In this document: positions 11,313-22,400 of the stretch, piece by piece
Layout: each line of letters opens with the position of its first letter
Position numbering within the stretch: position 1 is the first letter of the stretch
DNA from: Mytilus trossulus
Lineage: Eukaryota; Mollusca; Bivalvia; Mytilida; Mytilidae
NCBI RefSeq assembly: GCF_036588685.1
Contig: NC_086384.1
Location: 8,508,195-8,572,194, forward strand
Length of the DNA stretch: 64,000 nucleotides
Direction: 5' to 3'
Made by a program: the position numbers and the translations under genes
Notes under the pieces: model-generated
Seen by the model: the letters and a program-made list of their open reading frames with translations, nothing else
Database searches by the model: none
Told to the model about the DNA's origin: nothing

Positions 11313-12621
11313 CGGTATAATCAATATAAAAACTAGAAACATGGCATCAGAACAATTACTTTTTTCTCTCAAGCTAAGCTTATTTTCGGTAAATTTCGAA
11401 GAATCCAAAGTTCGAAGATACACTTTATGAACTTTTCCAGGGGAAATCAAGCAGTATTAGGTAAAAGTAAAGACTTTTCAAAGTATCAACTACGGTATTG
11501 ATTGTTAATTTTGTTTTTTGTTTGTTTTTTTGTATGATACTGCATTTAAAACTAGTGATGTTTAACAACACTCAAGAGTAACCAAATGAGAGTGTTGGTA
11601 GTAGCGAGCCAGATAAAGTAAATTTTAAAACAATAAAATACTTTGACCTACTATGTTCTATAATGTTGGTAGCGAGCCAGATAAAGTCAATTTTAAACAA
11701 TAAAATACTTTGACCTACAATGTTCTATATCAGATAGTTTTGATGTGATGATAAGGACACTGTTGGTTGACACACTAAACGATCAAATAACATAGGCCCA
11801 AGGTCAAAGCTTATTGAATACAATTGAGAATGGAAATGGGGAATGTGTCAAAGAGACAACAACCCGACCAAAATAAAAAACAACAGCAGAAGGTCACCAA
11901 CAGCATTCCCATCAGCAATACTTGCTTCAAGGGGGATTAGTTTACGAGCAAAAATGCCTGAAATACTTAGTTCATGAACAAAAAGAGATGCAAGGTATAC
12001 TGTTACCACAGGTATCCCCCCACAAAAAAAACAAAACAAAAAACAAAACAAAACAAAAAACTAACAATCAAAATAACAAACAAAAAAAGAAAACAGAAAA
12101 AACAATAATCCAATAAAAACAAACAAAAACAACCAGCTTCCTTAACTTTTTGTTCTCCAATACAAATGTATATAAAATTAAAATGCATGAAATACGGTTA
12201 CTTATCATAATCGAATGTATTTCACACCAGTTTTTGTACTGTTGTAACAAATATAACTGCGAACTTGAAGAAGTCAGAATGATAAAAATATCCTCATATG
12301 CAGTCCTACCTAAACAAACTTATTCATTGCATGCCCAAAGTCACATTGTTTGGGGGTCTTGGTTGGGTATACACAATGGACTATACTATAAAAAAAATTG
12401 GCAAACATATTTTTTTAAAGAACCGATAAAAAGGCAAAAAAAAAGAAATACAGAAAAATGGGTGTGGATAAAACATAAAGAAATAGAGAATAATGAGCCA
12501 AACTTACAAAGAATAGAGAAAAATAGTTATACAGAAAACTCCATTCAGACCCTAACGTTCCTCTTAACAATTGTTAAATATCATTTAGACAGATAATATA
12601 TTATAAGCATTTAAAATAGTT
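11313..12621. other. Intergenic; 75-bp tandem duplication, family B fragment, A-rich tract
   Basis: Two units of about 75 bp sharing 'gttggtagcgagccagataa' and 'caataaaatactttgacct' lie at about 11593-11731. A family B fragment is at 11824-11915 and an A-rich tract with AAAAC steps at about 12020-12130. A 148-codon frame at 12150-12596 is AT-rich, shows no domain and is not supported as a gene. Confidence 0.5.
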
Positions 12622-12800
12622 ATCAAAGGTACCAGGATTATAGTTTAATACGCCAGACGCGCGTTTCGTCTACATAAGACTCATCAGTGACGCTCAGATC
12701 AAAACAGTTAAAAAGCCAAACAAATACAAAGTTGAAGAGCATTGAGGACCCAAAATTCCAAAAAACTTGTGCCAAATACGGCATAGGTAATCTACTCCTG
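12622..12800 (+). repeat. Dispersed repeat family C copy
   Basis: It begins 'tatcaaaggtaccaggatta', contains 'acgccagacgcgcgtttcgt' and 'tcatcagtgacgctcagat', and continues into 'gagcattgaggacccaaaat'. Confidence 0.8.
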
Positions 12801-13165
12801 GGCGTAAGAAAATCCTTAGTTTTTCGAAAAATTCAAAGTTTTGAAAACAGAAAATTTATAAAAATGACCATATAATTGATATACATTAAAAATATATTAT
12901 TTAAACAATCGTACTATAAGGCAAAAAAAAATAAAATTGAATCAATAGGTTTTACTCCGTTCCTTTTTTTTTTTACCCTACACGTGTTTTATTGCCAGGA
13001 AAGTACAAGGTCATTCAGGCAAACCATTTGTCTTGACACTTTCTGTTTATCATTTGTGATCATGATTTGTTAAAAAAAAAATGAAATGAGAGAAAAAAAT
13101 ATATTACTAAATTTACATTTACAATTTAGTCTAAAACTCAATTCTATGGTCATGTGATCTGATGA

Positions 13166-13273
13166 TATAAAACGTGCGTTGGCTATATAGCCAGTCAAGG
13201 TCGTTAAACACTTCCATCATCATTTTCATGATTTTGGACTGCTGACTACATGTACCTAAGCCATTTGGTAAGT
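13166..13273 (+). promoter_or_regulatory. Possible promoter with short leader exon and strong splice donor
   Basis: TATAAAA at 13166-13172 is followed about 95 bp downstream by 'catttg' and GTAAGT at 13268-13273, a consensus donor. This would fit a short non-coding first exon on the plus strand. No matching downstream plus-strand coding exon was found before the opposing gene B, so the call is tentative. Confidence 0.25.
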
Positions 13274-14022
13274 ATAGCGCTTTATAGTTTGTTATGCCAT
13301 AAAGATGCTGTTTTTTTGGTGTTATAATTTAATTGGAGATAACATGGAAAAATACATTGTGCAGTGTTAAAATTTTGGACACTTAATAATGTTTTGGCAC
13401 AATATTTGCTAAAATACATAATCTAGTATAAACACTTACTTTTTCAGGTTTTGTTACATAATTAAAGTAATTCGGTCTCTTGTGTCCCTCCTTTACTGCA
13501 TTTAAATTTGAGGGATGTGAAGGATGACCTGGGTTATCAATGATGTTATATTTATAAATTACAAAAGCTAATTTTATTTGGCAAAACTTTTGGAAGTTTT
13601 GAGCCTTTAAATGCTCTTCAGCTTTCTATTTTGTTTGACCTATTGGCGTGAGATTGTTCAAGCCGTTGTAGAAAGTTTTGAGACTACTGACAATCTCAGA
13701 TATGAATGGTAGCTGATGTGTAAAGTTTGGAGAACATTTTGAGAAGGTCCACGGACTTCATATTCGTTAAACTGGTCTGGAAAACTTGTCAAAGAAGCAA
13801 TAGTAAAACACTATTAGAAGGAGGAATGTCTCAATCATAAATATCTTTTTATTATTTATTTTCAGATGATTTATTTTCTTTATCATTTAAATTATTTTAT
13901 GTTGTTCCCTGAAAAATGAAAACAGAAAAAGTGAAAGTTATAAAATCTTTCGTATGTTTGGATCGACACAACACGTGTACCTGGGCACTGACTTGTTGGA
14001 TAATTCCACAATATTTACATGT
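13274..14022. other. Intergenic, nothing recognised
   Basis: AT-rich sequence without supported exons or repeats that I can match. Confidence 0.35.
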
Positions 14023-14290
14023 AGCCTGTAATTCAGTGATTGTCGTTTGTTTATGTGTTACATACTATTTGTTTTTCGTTCATTTTTTTTTGAATAAATA
14101 GGGCGTTAGTTTTCTCGTTTGAATTGTTTTACATTGTCATTTCGGGGCTTTTTATAGCTGATTATGAGGTATGGGCTTTGTTCATTGTTGAAGGCCGTAC
14201 GATGACCTATAACTGTTAATTTCTGTGTCATTTTGGTTTCTTGTGGACAATTGTCTCATTGGCAACCCTACCACATCTTCCTTTTTTTTT
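14023..14290 (-). repeat. Dispersed repeat family A copy, reversed
   Basis: It runs from 'tgtaattcagtgattgtcgt' through 'ggctttttatagctgatta' and 'gaaggccgtacgatgacct' to 'ttggcaaccctaccacatct', the mirror of the plus-strand copies. Confidence 0.8.
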
Positions 14291-14881
14291 TTTATATATA
14301 TTAGACATGTTTGATCTATACAAATGTACCAATGCCGGTGTCAATGTTGTTTATAAGATGTGGTAAACAATAATATATATACAACATGCAATGCTTTTTA
14401 CGAATGTCAGTGTTACGTAATACAGTATTGTTAAACTGGTTAAATTCAAATTATATGATTAATTGATTAAATAGCGGCAAGGTTTTATTGTAGGAGCTTT
14501 TATATTTTTAATGTTGATCAACGATCTTCTTGATATGTGGATCTGTTGATGTCAAGTTGCGCGAGGTAAAAACTGAAAAAATAATTACAAATGCACAAGA
14601 CAAGATGAAAATGAATATTCTGCAACACAAAATGCATGAAATATCGGGCCTAAAATAAATAATACAAACACAAAAATGTAATTTTGCTCGGCAAAGTAGC
14701 AGAAAAACAATAAGCATGCGTAGCAACCGATAAAAAAATGGTCAGTCAGAACCCCCAACCTCTACAGTATCAAATGGTTGTACACCAACACAACATATAC
14801 TCAAAACTGAAAATAGCTCATTAAGCTTAGAAATAAAAACAGACCATCATTTTTCACCTTTAATTATTAAAGAAGATGCTT

Positions 14882-17800
14882 TCAGGGATGTGGTGGATGT
14901 GGTGGATGTTCTGGATGGTCAATAAAGTCGTCTCTAAGACAGGCACACATGTGGTCTACGCAGTGATAATGGGTATCATGTTGATGGCATTGTCCAGCGT
15001 CGTTACAATCAGCTGCATCATCACAAGCTGTAAAAAAAATCACAAAAATACTGAACTCCGAGGAAAATTCAAAACGGAAAGTCTCTAATCACATGGCAAA
15101 ATCAAATGATAAAACACATCAAACGAATGGACAACAGCTGTCATATTCCTGACTTAATACAGGCATAACTAAACGAACAAAATGGTGGATTGAAACTGGT
15201 CAGTTACTGTTATGAATATCCATGACATAAATTCAGAGTAAGGCATGCTATTGATAACACTGTGAAATTGTATGACATCAGATAACGACACGTTTTGATA
15301 ATACCAACCAGGTTAAATAACATCTTCGATCATTATACTGAACTTGTAAGTCAGAGATTGAATACTAGTCTTTACATGTATGTGTAAGCCAAGGCTCCGT
15401 GTTGAGGGCCGTACATTGACCTAAACTGGTTTTCTTTTATAAATTGTTATTTGGGTGGAGAGTTGTCTCATTTGCACTCATACCACATCTTCCTATATCC
15501 ATGTGAACACGTTTAAAGGAAAACAATTGTTTTGCTATTTCAACCGTCACACAAGTAAATTGATTATGCCAGAATAAAATCTGTAAAAGTACATTTTATA
15601 AATCGTAATTCAAACAAAATGAAAAGTAGCCTTATGTTTTTCAAGATTAAAAAAAATATAGAGAAATATGACAACTGTCGTGATACGAATTTATGAGTAT
15701 AAGAAGTAGTCTTCTCATATCTTTAGTGTTGTCTACGAAGATATAACAGGACTATATCTGATTTATTACATAGACATATTTATTTAATTTTTCCTCTTTT
15801 TTTTCAATCCAAAAAAAATAGTTTTGATAAAACAGGAATAGTGTCATTATGTCAAATGTTCCGGATAAGGTCGTAACACTTTCAGACGTTGCATCTATTT
15901 TATGTGATCAAATTGATACTTTATCATTGCATTTGTATGTCAATATGAATGGCTGTTATACTATATCATCTTTTTTCTGGTTGAATTGCAAAAAACCGAA
16001 TGTTTTGCTGATAAATGATAAGTTAAACACTTCTATGTACAATTATATTTTGGTTGTCAAACAAGATGCTCATCAATTATAGTTATCATACAACATCGTT
16101 ATAGACATTATAAGCACTGGTAGTGAAATATGATATTGCTGCATGATACAAGTCTATAATGTTATACTCACAGATATGAGAGACACATGTACATGCGCCA
16201 TGCTCACATACTACATGAGTGTTATTTCCAGTACATTGTGTGTCCATGCACTCATGGTAGTGGTGGCATCTCTCAGAAAACACCAATACGGCTCCTATAC
16301 AAAAATGTAAAGAAAACGGTATCTATTAGAATATATCAACACCCTGCTAAAAAATAAAATAATAATTTAATTTTTGTTTGCTACAATTACCAACATTTTC
16401 AGGTTTCAATGATTAACCCGTACAGTTGAGGATGGTGTCATTTCAGGTTTAGGAATTATAGTCAGGTGTTTAGACTCCTTGGTTTTTTTTCTACGATACA
16501 GGGTAAAATATTTTGCCCTATAGCATTAAATTTATAGAAAACTTCAAAATATCATAAAAAAGCATTACCAAAATTAAAGCAGTCTTTTTTTCCCCTTATG
16601 ATTTAAGACGCAAATAATGCCGATGCTCTTGTAATATAACGTAAAAGTCCGGGTTAGCCTTTTACACGATTTTTAAAAAATCAAATATTTCGAAACGGAG
16701 CCCCACAACTATCAATATTTTTAGCTTATTCTATTTAAATTCCGCAGACTTCATCCTTGAAAGATAAAGATTTTCGAAAACTGCTCCTGATTTCTTGACA
16801 CTAAACCAGTTGTAGGTGCACTGGTTGACATGGTTTACTTATCATCTTATTAGTTCAAAATGTTGTCGATTGGGAATTGTCTATTTATTATTTTTGAACA
16901 GCATCGATCTGGGGAGTCCATATAGCACCAATATTCAATATCATCTTTCAAGAGTCATATGAATCTGGAGAATTACCAATACACTTAAAAATGGCCAACG
17001 CCTGTCCTATCTTTAAAAAAGGTCGAAAGTAAATTACGGTCCAGTATCGTTAACGTGTATAGCCTACAAAAGCATGAACCACGTAATTACCAGCTACATC
17101 ATGGCTCACTCGGACTAACATATTACAATATCCTTCATCTTATGCAGCATGTGTTCCGCAAAAAAATATCATACTCAAATCATCGAGTTCATATATGATA
17201 TCTCACAAACACAAGAGTGCACTAGCTGAAATGTGTGGTCTTCTTTACTAATCATTAATATTATGTTGATAGTCCTAATTATAAAGCTTTATTACAACTG
17301 TCACATAAATTTAAGATTAACCAATAAAACTAAACATTGACCAATGAACCTTATTGAAATTAGATTAAGGTGAGATGAACCATGCCAGGCAGACATATAA
17401 AGGTAACAATTCTTCCAAACAACAAATAAAGTTGACCTATAATTGCTTATAGTTTACACAAACACTTAGAACTGAGCAATAGACCGTGAAAATGAGGTCA
17501 AGGTCAAATAAAACCTGCAAGACTGACGTATAGATCATAAAATATTTCCACACATCAAATATAGTTGACATTTTGCATTTTTATTAGAAAAACAGTCCAA
17601 AACACAAAAAGTTTACACTGAGCAATAAACCGTGAAAATGAGGCCCAGATCAAATAAAACCTGCGTGTCTGACATATAGATCATAAAACATTTCCATACA
17701 CCAAATACAATTGATCTATTGCATATGGTATTATAAAAAAAGACTAAAACTCGAAAAACTTAACTTTGACCACTGAACCATGAAAATGAGGTCAAGGTCA

Positions 17801-18303
17801 GATGGCACCTGCCAGCTAGACGTATACACCTTACAATCATTCCATACACCAAATATAGTAGACTTATTGCATACAGTATAAGAAAAACATACCAAAACAC
17901 AAAAACGCAACTAAAACCACTGCACCATGAAAATGAGGTCCAGGTTAGATGACACCTGCCAGTTTAACATGTACTCTCACCAAACATTACGAAAAATCTT
18001 AACTTTTTTTTAAGTAATCACTGAACAATGTTATCTCGGACTACATGACCTTTTGAACTAGCAAGTTAAAAATCCAGCTTAGTGTGTGGGATTAATAAGA
18101 AACAGGGTAGTGTCACTTGAGATATAAAATACATCCAGCATTACTTAGTCCATCATGCATCAATAGTTACCCTTACTAATTAAGTTGTTCTAAAAACGGT
18201 GTATGCATATTATAATTAATCAGTAACTACATGTTTCTCTATTATGAAAAATGATTTACTCACCCACAGACAGAACAACAGCAAAGGCCAGAAGTTTATT
18301 CAT
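14882..18303 (-). CDS. Secreted 12-cysteine peptide, Cvsi/I84-like protease inhibitor (array copy B)
   Basis: Exons 18303-18264, 16294-16172 and 15027-14882 join in frame to give 102 aa. Exon 1 encodes MNKLLAFAVVLSVG and exon 2 adds AVLVFS to complete the signal peptide. Exon 2 then holds the first six-cysteine module, starting ERCHHYHEC. Exon 3 holds the second, with HYHCVDHMCAC, followed by a tail of the form DHPEHPPHPPHP. Compared with copy A, exon 2 is one codon shorter (NNTH in place of NGTSH). The histidines around the cysteines and in the tail could bind metal; that is inference. The family reading and its uncertainty are as for copy A. The exons are intact, with normal splice sites and a TATA promoter, so the gene looks functional. 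Confidence 0.75.
15041..15165 (+). repeat. Dispersed repeat family D copy next to the exon 3 acceptor of copy B
   Basis: The core 'aatactgaactccgagga', 'aaaacggaaagtctctaatc' and 'catcaaacgaatggacaaca' match copies at 19651, 31372 and 51750. Its edge lies about 14 bp from exon 3, so the T-rich tract preceding the acceptor appears to come from the repeat. Confidence 0.75.
15388..15506 (-). repeat. Dispersed repeat family A fragment in intron 2 of copy B
   Basis: It includes 'gccaaggctccgtgttgag', 'gccgtacattgacct' and 'gagttgtctcatttgcactc'. No equivalent is present in copy C, so it was inserted after the B/C duplication or was lost from C. Confidence 0.7.
16985..17215 (+). pseudogene. LINE reverse transcriptase fragment in intron 1 of copy B
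   Basis: On the plus strand it reads CPIFKKGRK and 'NYGPVSL-CIAYKSMN'-like text, then MAHSD and QHVF, with indels and stops. This matches the fingers/palm entry of non-LTR reverse transcriptases. The same fragment lies in intron 1 of copy C at 21045, so it predates the duplication. Confidence 0.7.
17340..17990 (+). repeat. Tandem repeat of about 147 bp in intron 1 of copy B
   Basis: Five diverging units share 'accatgaaaatgaggtcaag' and 'acctgccag', beginning near 17343, 17483, 17629, 17778 and 17926. Two units carry AGGTCAAGGTCA (17495-17506 and 17789-17800). Copy C lacks the array and keeps LINE-derived sequence there instead, so in B the array replaced it. Confidence 0.75.
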
Positions 18304-18366
18304 TTTCCCAGAGTCGTGATCAACAGGTGACTTTGAAAGAACCGTCTCACTTTTTAGAATATTCAG

Positions 18367-18412
18367 TTTATATATTCACGAATACAAGATAAGCTATCTG
18401 TTATCTCTATCT
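18367..18412 (-). promoter_or_regulatory. Core promoter of copy B: TATA box and GATA-site cluster
   Basis: TATATAAA on the minus strand (18374-18367) lies about 64 bp before the start codon. Upstream, 18387-18412 packs several GATA sites ('agataagctatctgttatct' and a further 'tatct'). The arrangement is the same as in copy A, with extra sites. Confidence 0.6.
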
Positions 18413-19489
18413 ATATAAGACTTTACAAGTACTTCTCGAGCGACACGATACAGTTTTGGTTTCACAAGTACTTCTAGTACGACACGAAACAATATTGATT
18501 TCAAATGGATCGTCAGAAAAAATTGTTTAACGATGACAGAGTGGATCCGCCACTGTATGATCCATGCAATCCTTATAGAGAGTGAAAATAACATGATTAC
18601 CGTTTTGACAAAAACAAGGGTATAATGCATGCCTTTATTGCTCTAGCTTGCGGGAATTCAAAGCCAAGAGCATATTCAGCGCAGTCGAATATATAGGGAA
18701 AACGAAATTAATGTGTTTTTTTCATTTATAAGATGTGACGAACAATAATATATATAAAAATATACGAGGCTTTTTACGAATGTACGTGTTACGTAATACA
18801 GTATTATCAAAATAATATGATCAAATAAAACTAAGGTATAGCGGCAAGGTTTTATTGTAGGACCTTTTATATTTTTAGCGTTGATCAACCATCTTCTTGA
18901 TATGTGGATCAGTTGATGTAATTGTTAACATACTTGCAGACAGCTGTAAAATTTTCATCAATTTAACACACATTGATGATTTTGCTTTATTTGTTTTATT
19001 TTCGATTTTATAGAAGACATGCTCATTCTTATTTGCATACCCCTTCTTTATATTAATAAATCGAGATAATGGCTATACTTCAAGTAAAAAGACTAAACAA
19101 ATGACATAAATGCAAGGGGACGACCATTTGATTTTCCGGGGTCCAGGAGGATTTTGAAAATGAAACTTTGCACAAGACATGATGAAAATGAATATTCTGA
19201 AACACAAAATGCAGGAAAGATCGGGCCTAAAATAAATGTTACAAAAACGAAATAAAAATTTCTCGGCAAAGTCACACACAAACAATAAGCTTGCGTAGCA
19301 ACCAATGAAAATAAATGGTCGATCAGAACCCCAACTCCCTCCCATATCAAATGGTTGCCCCATTAACACAACATTTACCCATTATTGAAACGAGCATATT
19401 AAGCCCTTTATTCTTTTATGTAACCAAATTGAAATAAAAAAAAAACAGACCCTCATTTTTCACCTTTAATCATTAATAAGAAGACAATA

Positions 19490-22400
19490 TCAGTGATGTG
19501 GATGTAGTGGATGTTCGGGATGGTCAGTAAAATCGTCTTTAAGACAAGTACACATGTGGTCCACGCAGTGGTAATGGGTACCATCTTTATGGCAATGTCC
19601 AGCGTCGTGACAATCGGCTACATCGCCACAAGCTGGAAAAAGTAAAATAACAAAAATACTGAACTCCGAGGAAAATTTAAAACGGAAAGTCTCTAATCAA
19701 ATGACAAAATCAAAGGATGAAACACATCAAACGAATGGACAACAACTGTCATATTCTTGACTTGGTACATATATTCTCAATATAGAATTTGATGGATTGA
19801 ACGTCGGTTAACTGTAACTGTTATTAATATCCATTACATAAATGCAGAGTAAGACATGATATTAATAACACAGTAATCTTGTGTGACCTCAGATAACGAC
19901 ACGTTTTGATAATACCAAGGAGGCTATATAACATCTTTCATTATACTGAACTTGAATTTCAGAGATTGAATACTAGTAGTCTTTACATGTATGTGAGCAC
20001 GTTTAAAGGTAAAAATGCGACCGTCACACAATTACAATAGAGCATCACAAATGAGTCTCATGTATATGAACCGAACCGCACTACGTCTGAAGTACCAAGA
20101 AAATATTATAAACCATTGATTTTATTTTTAATTACATCAAAATGCATTGAGTGCGTAGGTGAATGTAATATCTTATGGTAGTGAAATATGATGTTATACT
20201 CACAAATATGAGAGACACATGTACATGTGTCATGTTGACATATTATATGAGTGTTATTTCCAGTACATTGTGTGTCCATGCACTCATGGTAGTGGTGGCA
20301 TCTCTCAGAAAACACCAAGACGGCTACTATAATAAAAAAAAGGCATTTCAGAAAAACATCAACAGCCTGCTAAAAAATAAAATAATAATTCAAACTTTGT
20401 TTGCTATAATCACCAACATTTTCAGGTTTCAATGATTAACCCGTACAGTTGAGGATGTGGGAATTTCCGGTTAAGGAGATTTTTACGATACAGGGTAAAA
20501 TATTTTGCTCCATAGCACTCACTTTTATAGAAAACTTCAATAGATCATAAAAAGTCATTATCAAAATTGAAGCAGAGCCTTTTTTTCTTTTCTTACGATT
20601 TGAAACGAAAATAGCACTACTTGACCATGTTAAATACAAAGTAAAGTCAGGGTCAGCCTTTTCCCGATTAGTTTTTATAATCGAATACCTCGAAAAGGAA
20701 TCCCATAACCTTTCAAAACCTTATGTTGTCCTTTACTAATGCTTTTCTGATTTAAAGTATCAATTTCGTGGTTTTTTTTAGTTCATCTGACTACATTTTT
20801 AAAAGATAAAGATTTTCTCGAACTATTCTTGACTAGTTGACACGTAAATCAGTTGTGGGTGTACTGGTTTACATTTTATTCTATGAGGAAATGGTTTACT
20901 TATTATCTTACTATTTCACATTGGGCTTTGGACAAGCTTTCAGTAATTGCAAGTTCTATTGTTGCCATTTGACAATTGCCTATATATCATTTGTGTTAAG
21001 CATTGATCTGGTGAGTCTATATAGCACCAGTATTCTGTAGCATCTTATAGACTGGAAATTTGCAAACGTCTGTCCTATCTTTAAAAAAGGTCGAAAGTAC
21101 AAGGCAGAAAATTACCGCCCAGTAATTTTAGCGTGTATAGCCTGAAAAAGCATGGAACACATAACTACCAGCAACATCATGGCTCATTCGGACAAACATG
21201 ATATCCTACATACTATGCAGCATGGGTTCCGAAAAAAGAATTCCATGCGAAACTCAATTCATCGAGTTTATAGATGATATCACACAAACAAAACCTAGAT
21301 GAAGGAAAGCAAACATATTGCTTAATTGTGGACTTTTCCAAGACTTTTGACAAAGTAAGCCATTCACTACTGATCCATAAACTAAGGCAATACGGGAAAA
21401 TAAAGGATATAGGCATATGAAACTTACATAAATGAAGAGATAAATGAAAAAATGAGCAAATTGATACCCGATTTATATAATTGCAAGGCTGTTAGTCGGC
21501 ACCAGAAGCCACCAAGCAGCGCATCTATTTTGGACAGCCAAGTGTCCAATTTTGATATGGAGCGATCTCTGACGTCTCACGGCCCCAGCTTGTCTGCCAA
21601 AACAGCCGTTGGACGTCAGACAATCTCGGACTACATGACCTTATGAATTAGGAAGTTAACAATCCAGCTTAGTGTGTGGGATAAATAAGAAACAGGGTCA
21701 CTTAAGATATGAAACATATCTAGCATCACTTACACAGCTACTTTTGCATATGTACTATTTCTGTACTTATACTATGTAGTACTGGAAATTTACTTTTGAT
21801 ATTTAGTACTATTTCTGTACTTTAGAATTATCGTACTATTTACGTACCTGTATTTTACAGTACTTGATTTGTACTTGAAATTATGGTACAGAAAAAATAC
21901 CAAAAAAGCGACCACAATATTCCATGTTTGAAAATCATAATTTTAAGAGATTTGAAATAGAAATACTTTCAAAATGCTGAAAATATAACGTTGTAACCAA
22001 AATTGTGTAGTACTTGAATTTTCAAATACAAATCAAGTACTGAGAAATACAGGTACCTAAATATTACACATAATTTTGAAGTAACAAAATAGTACTGAAT
22101 ATTAAAAGTAGATTTCCAGTACTACAGATTTTTGGTACAAAAATAGTACCTTTGCAAAAGTAGCTGTGTAGTCCCTCATGCATCAATAGTTACATTAATT
22201 GATTCATCTAACATGTGTGTATGCATATTTAAGGAGTAGGTCCGGAAAGGACCGATTTTGGCCACAAATTTCAGTTTCATCTGACGAAAGATTTTTACCA
22301 CTTTTTAAACACTTAAGTGTCTATTTAATTTTTAATCAATTAGTTTACGTGAAAGATTTTAACTGATTAAGACATTAAAAACGATCCGATTAAAGCTCAA

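Noticed and set aside
12150-12596. 148-codon plus-strand frame
   Set aside because: AT-rich, rich in Lys/Asn/Ile, no domain, no splice or promoter support, and partly composed of A-runs.
14876-15088. 70-codon plus-strand frame
   Set aside because: It is the antisense of exon 3 of gene copy B; the minus strand has the conserved cysteine pattern and splice sites.
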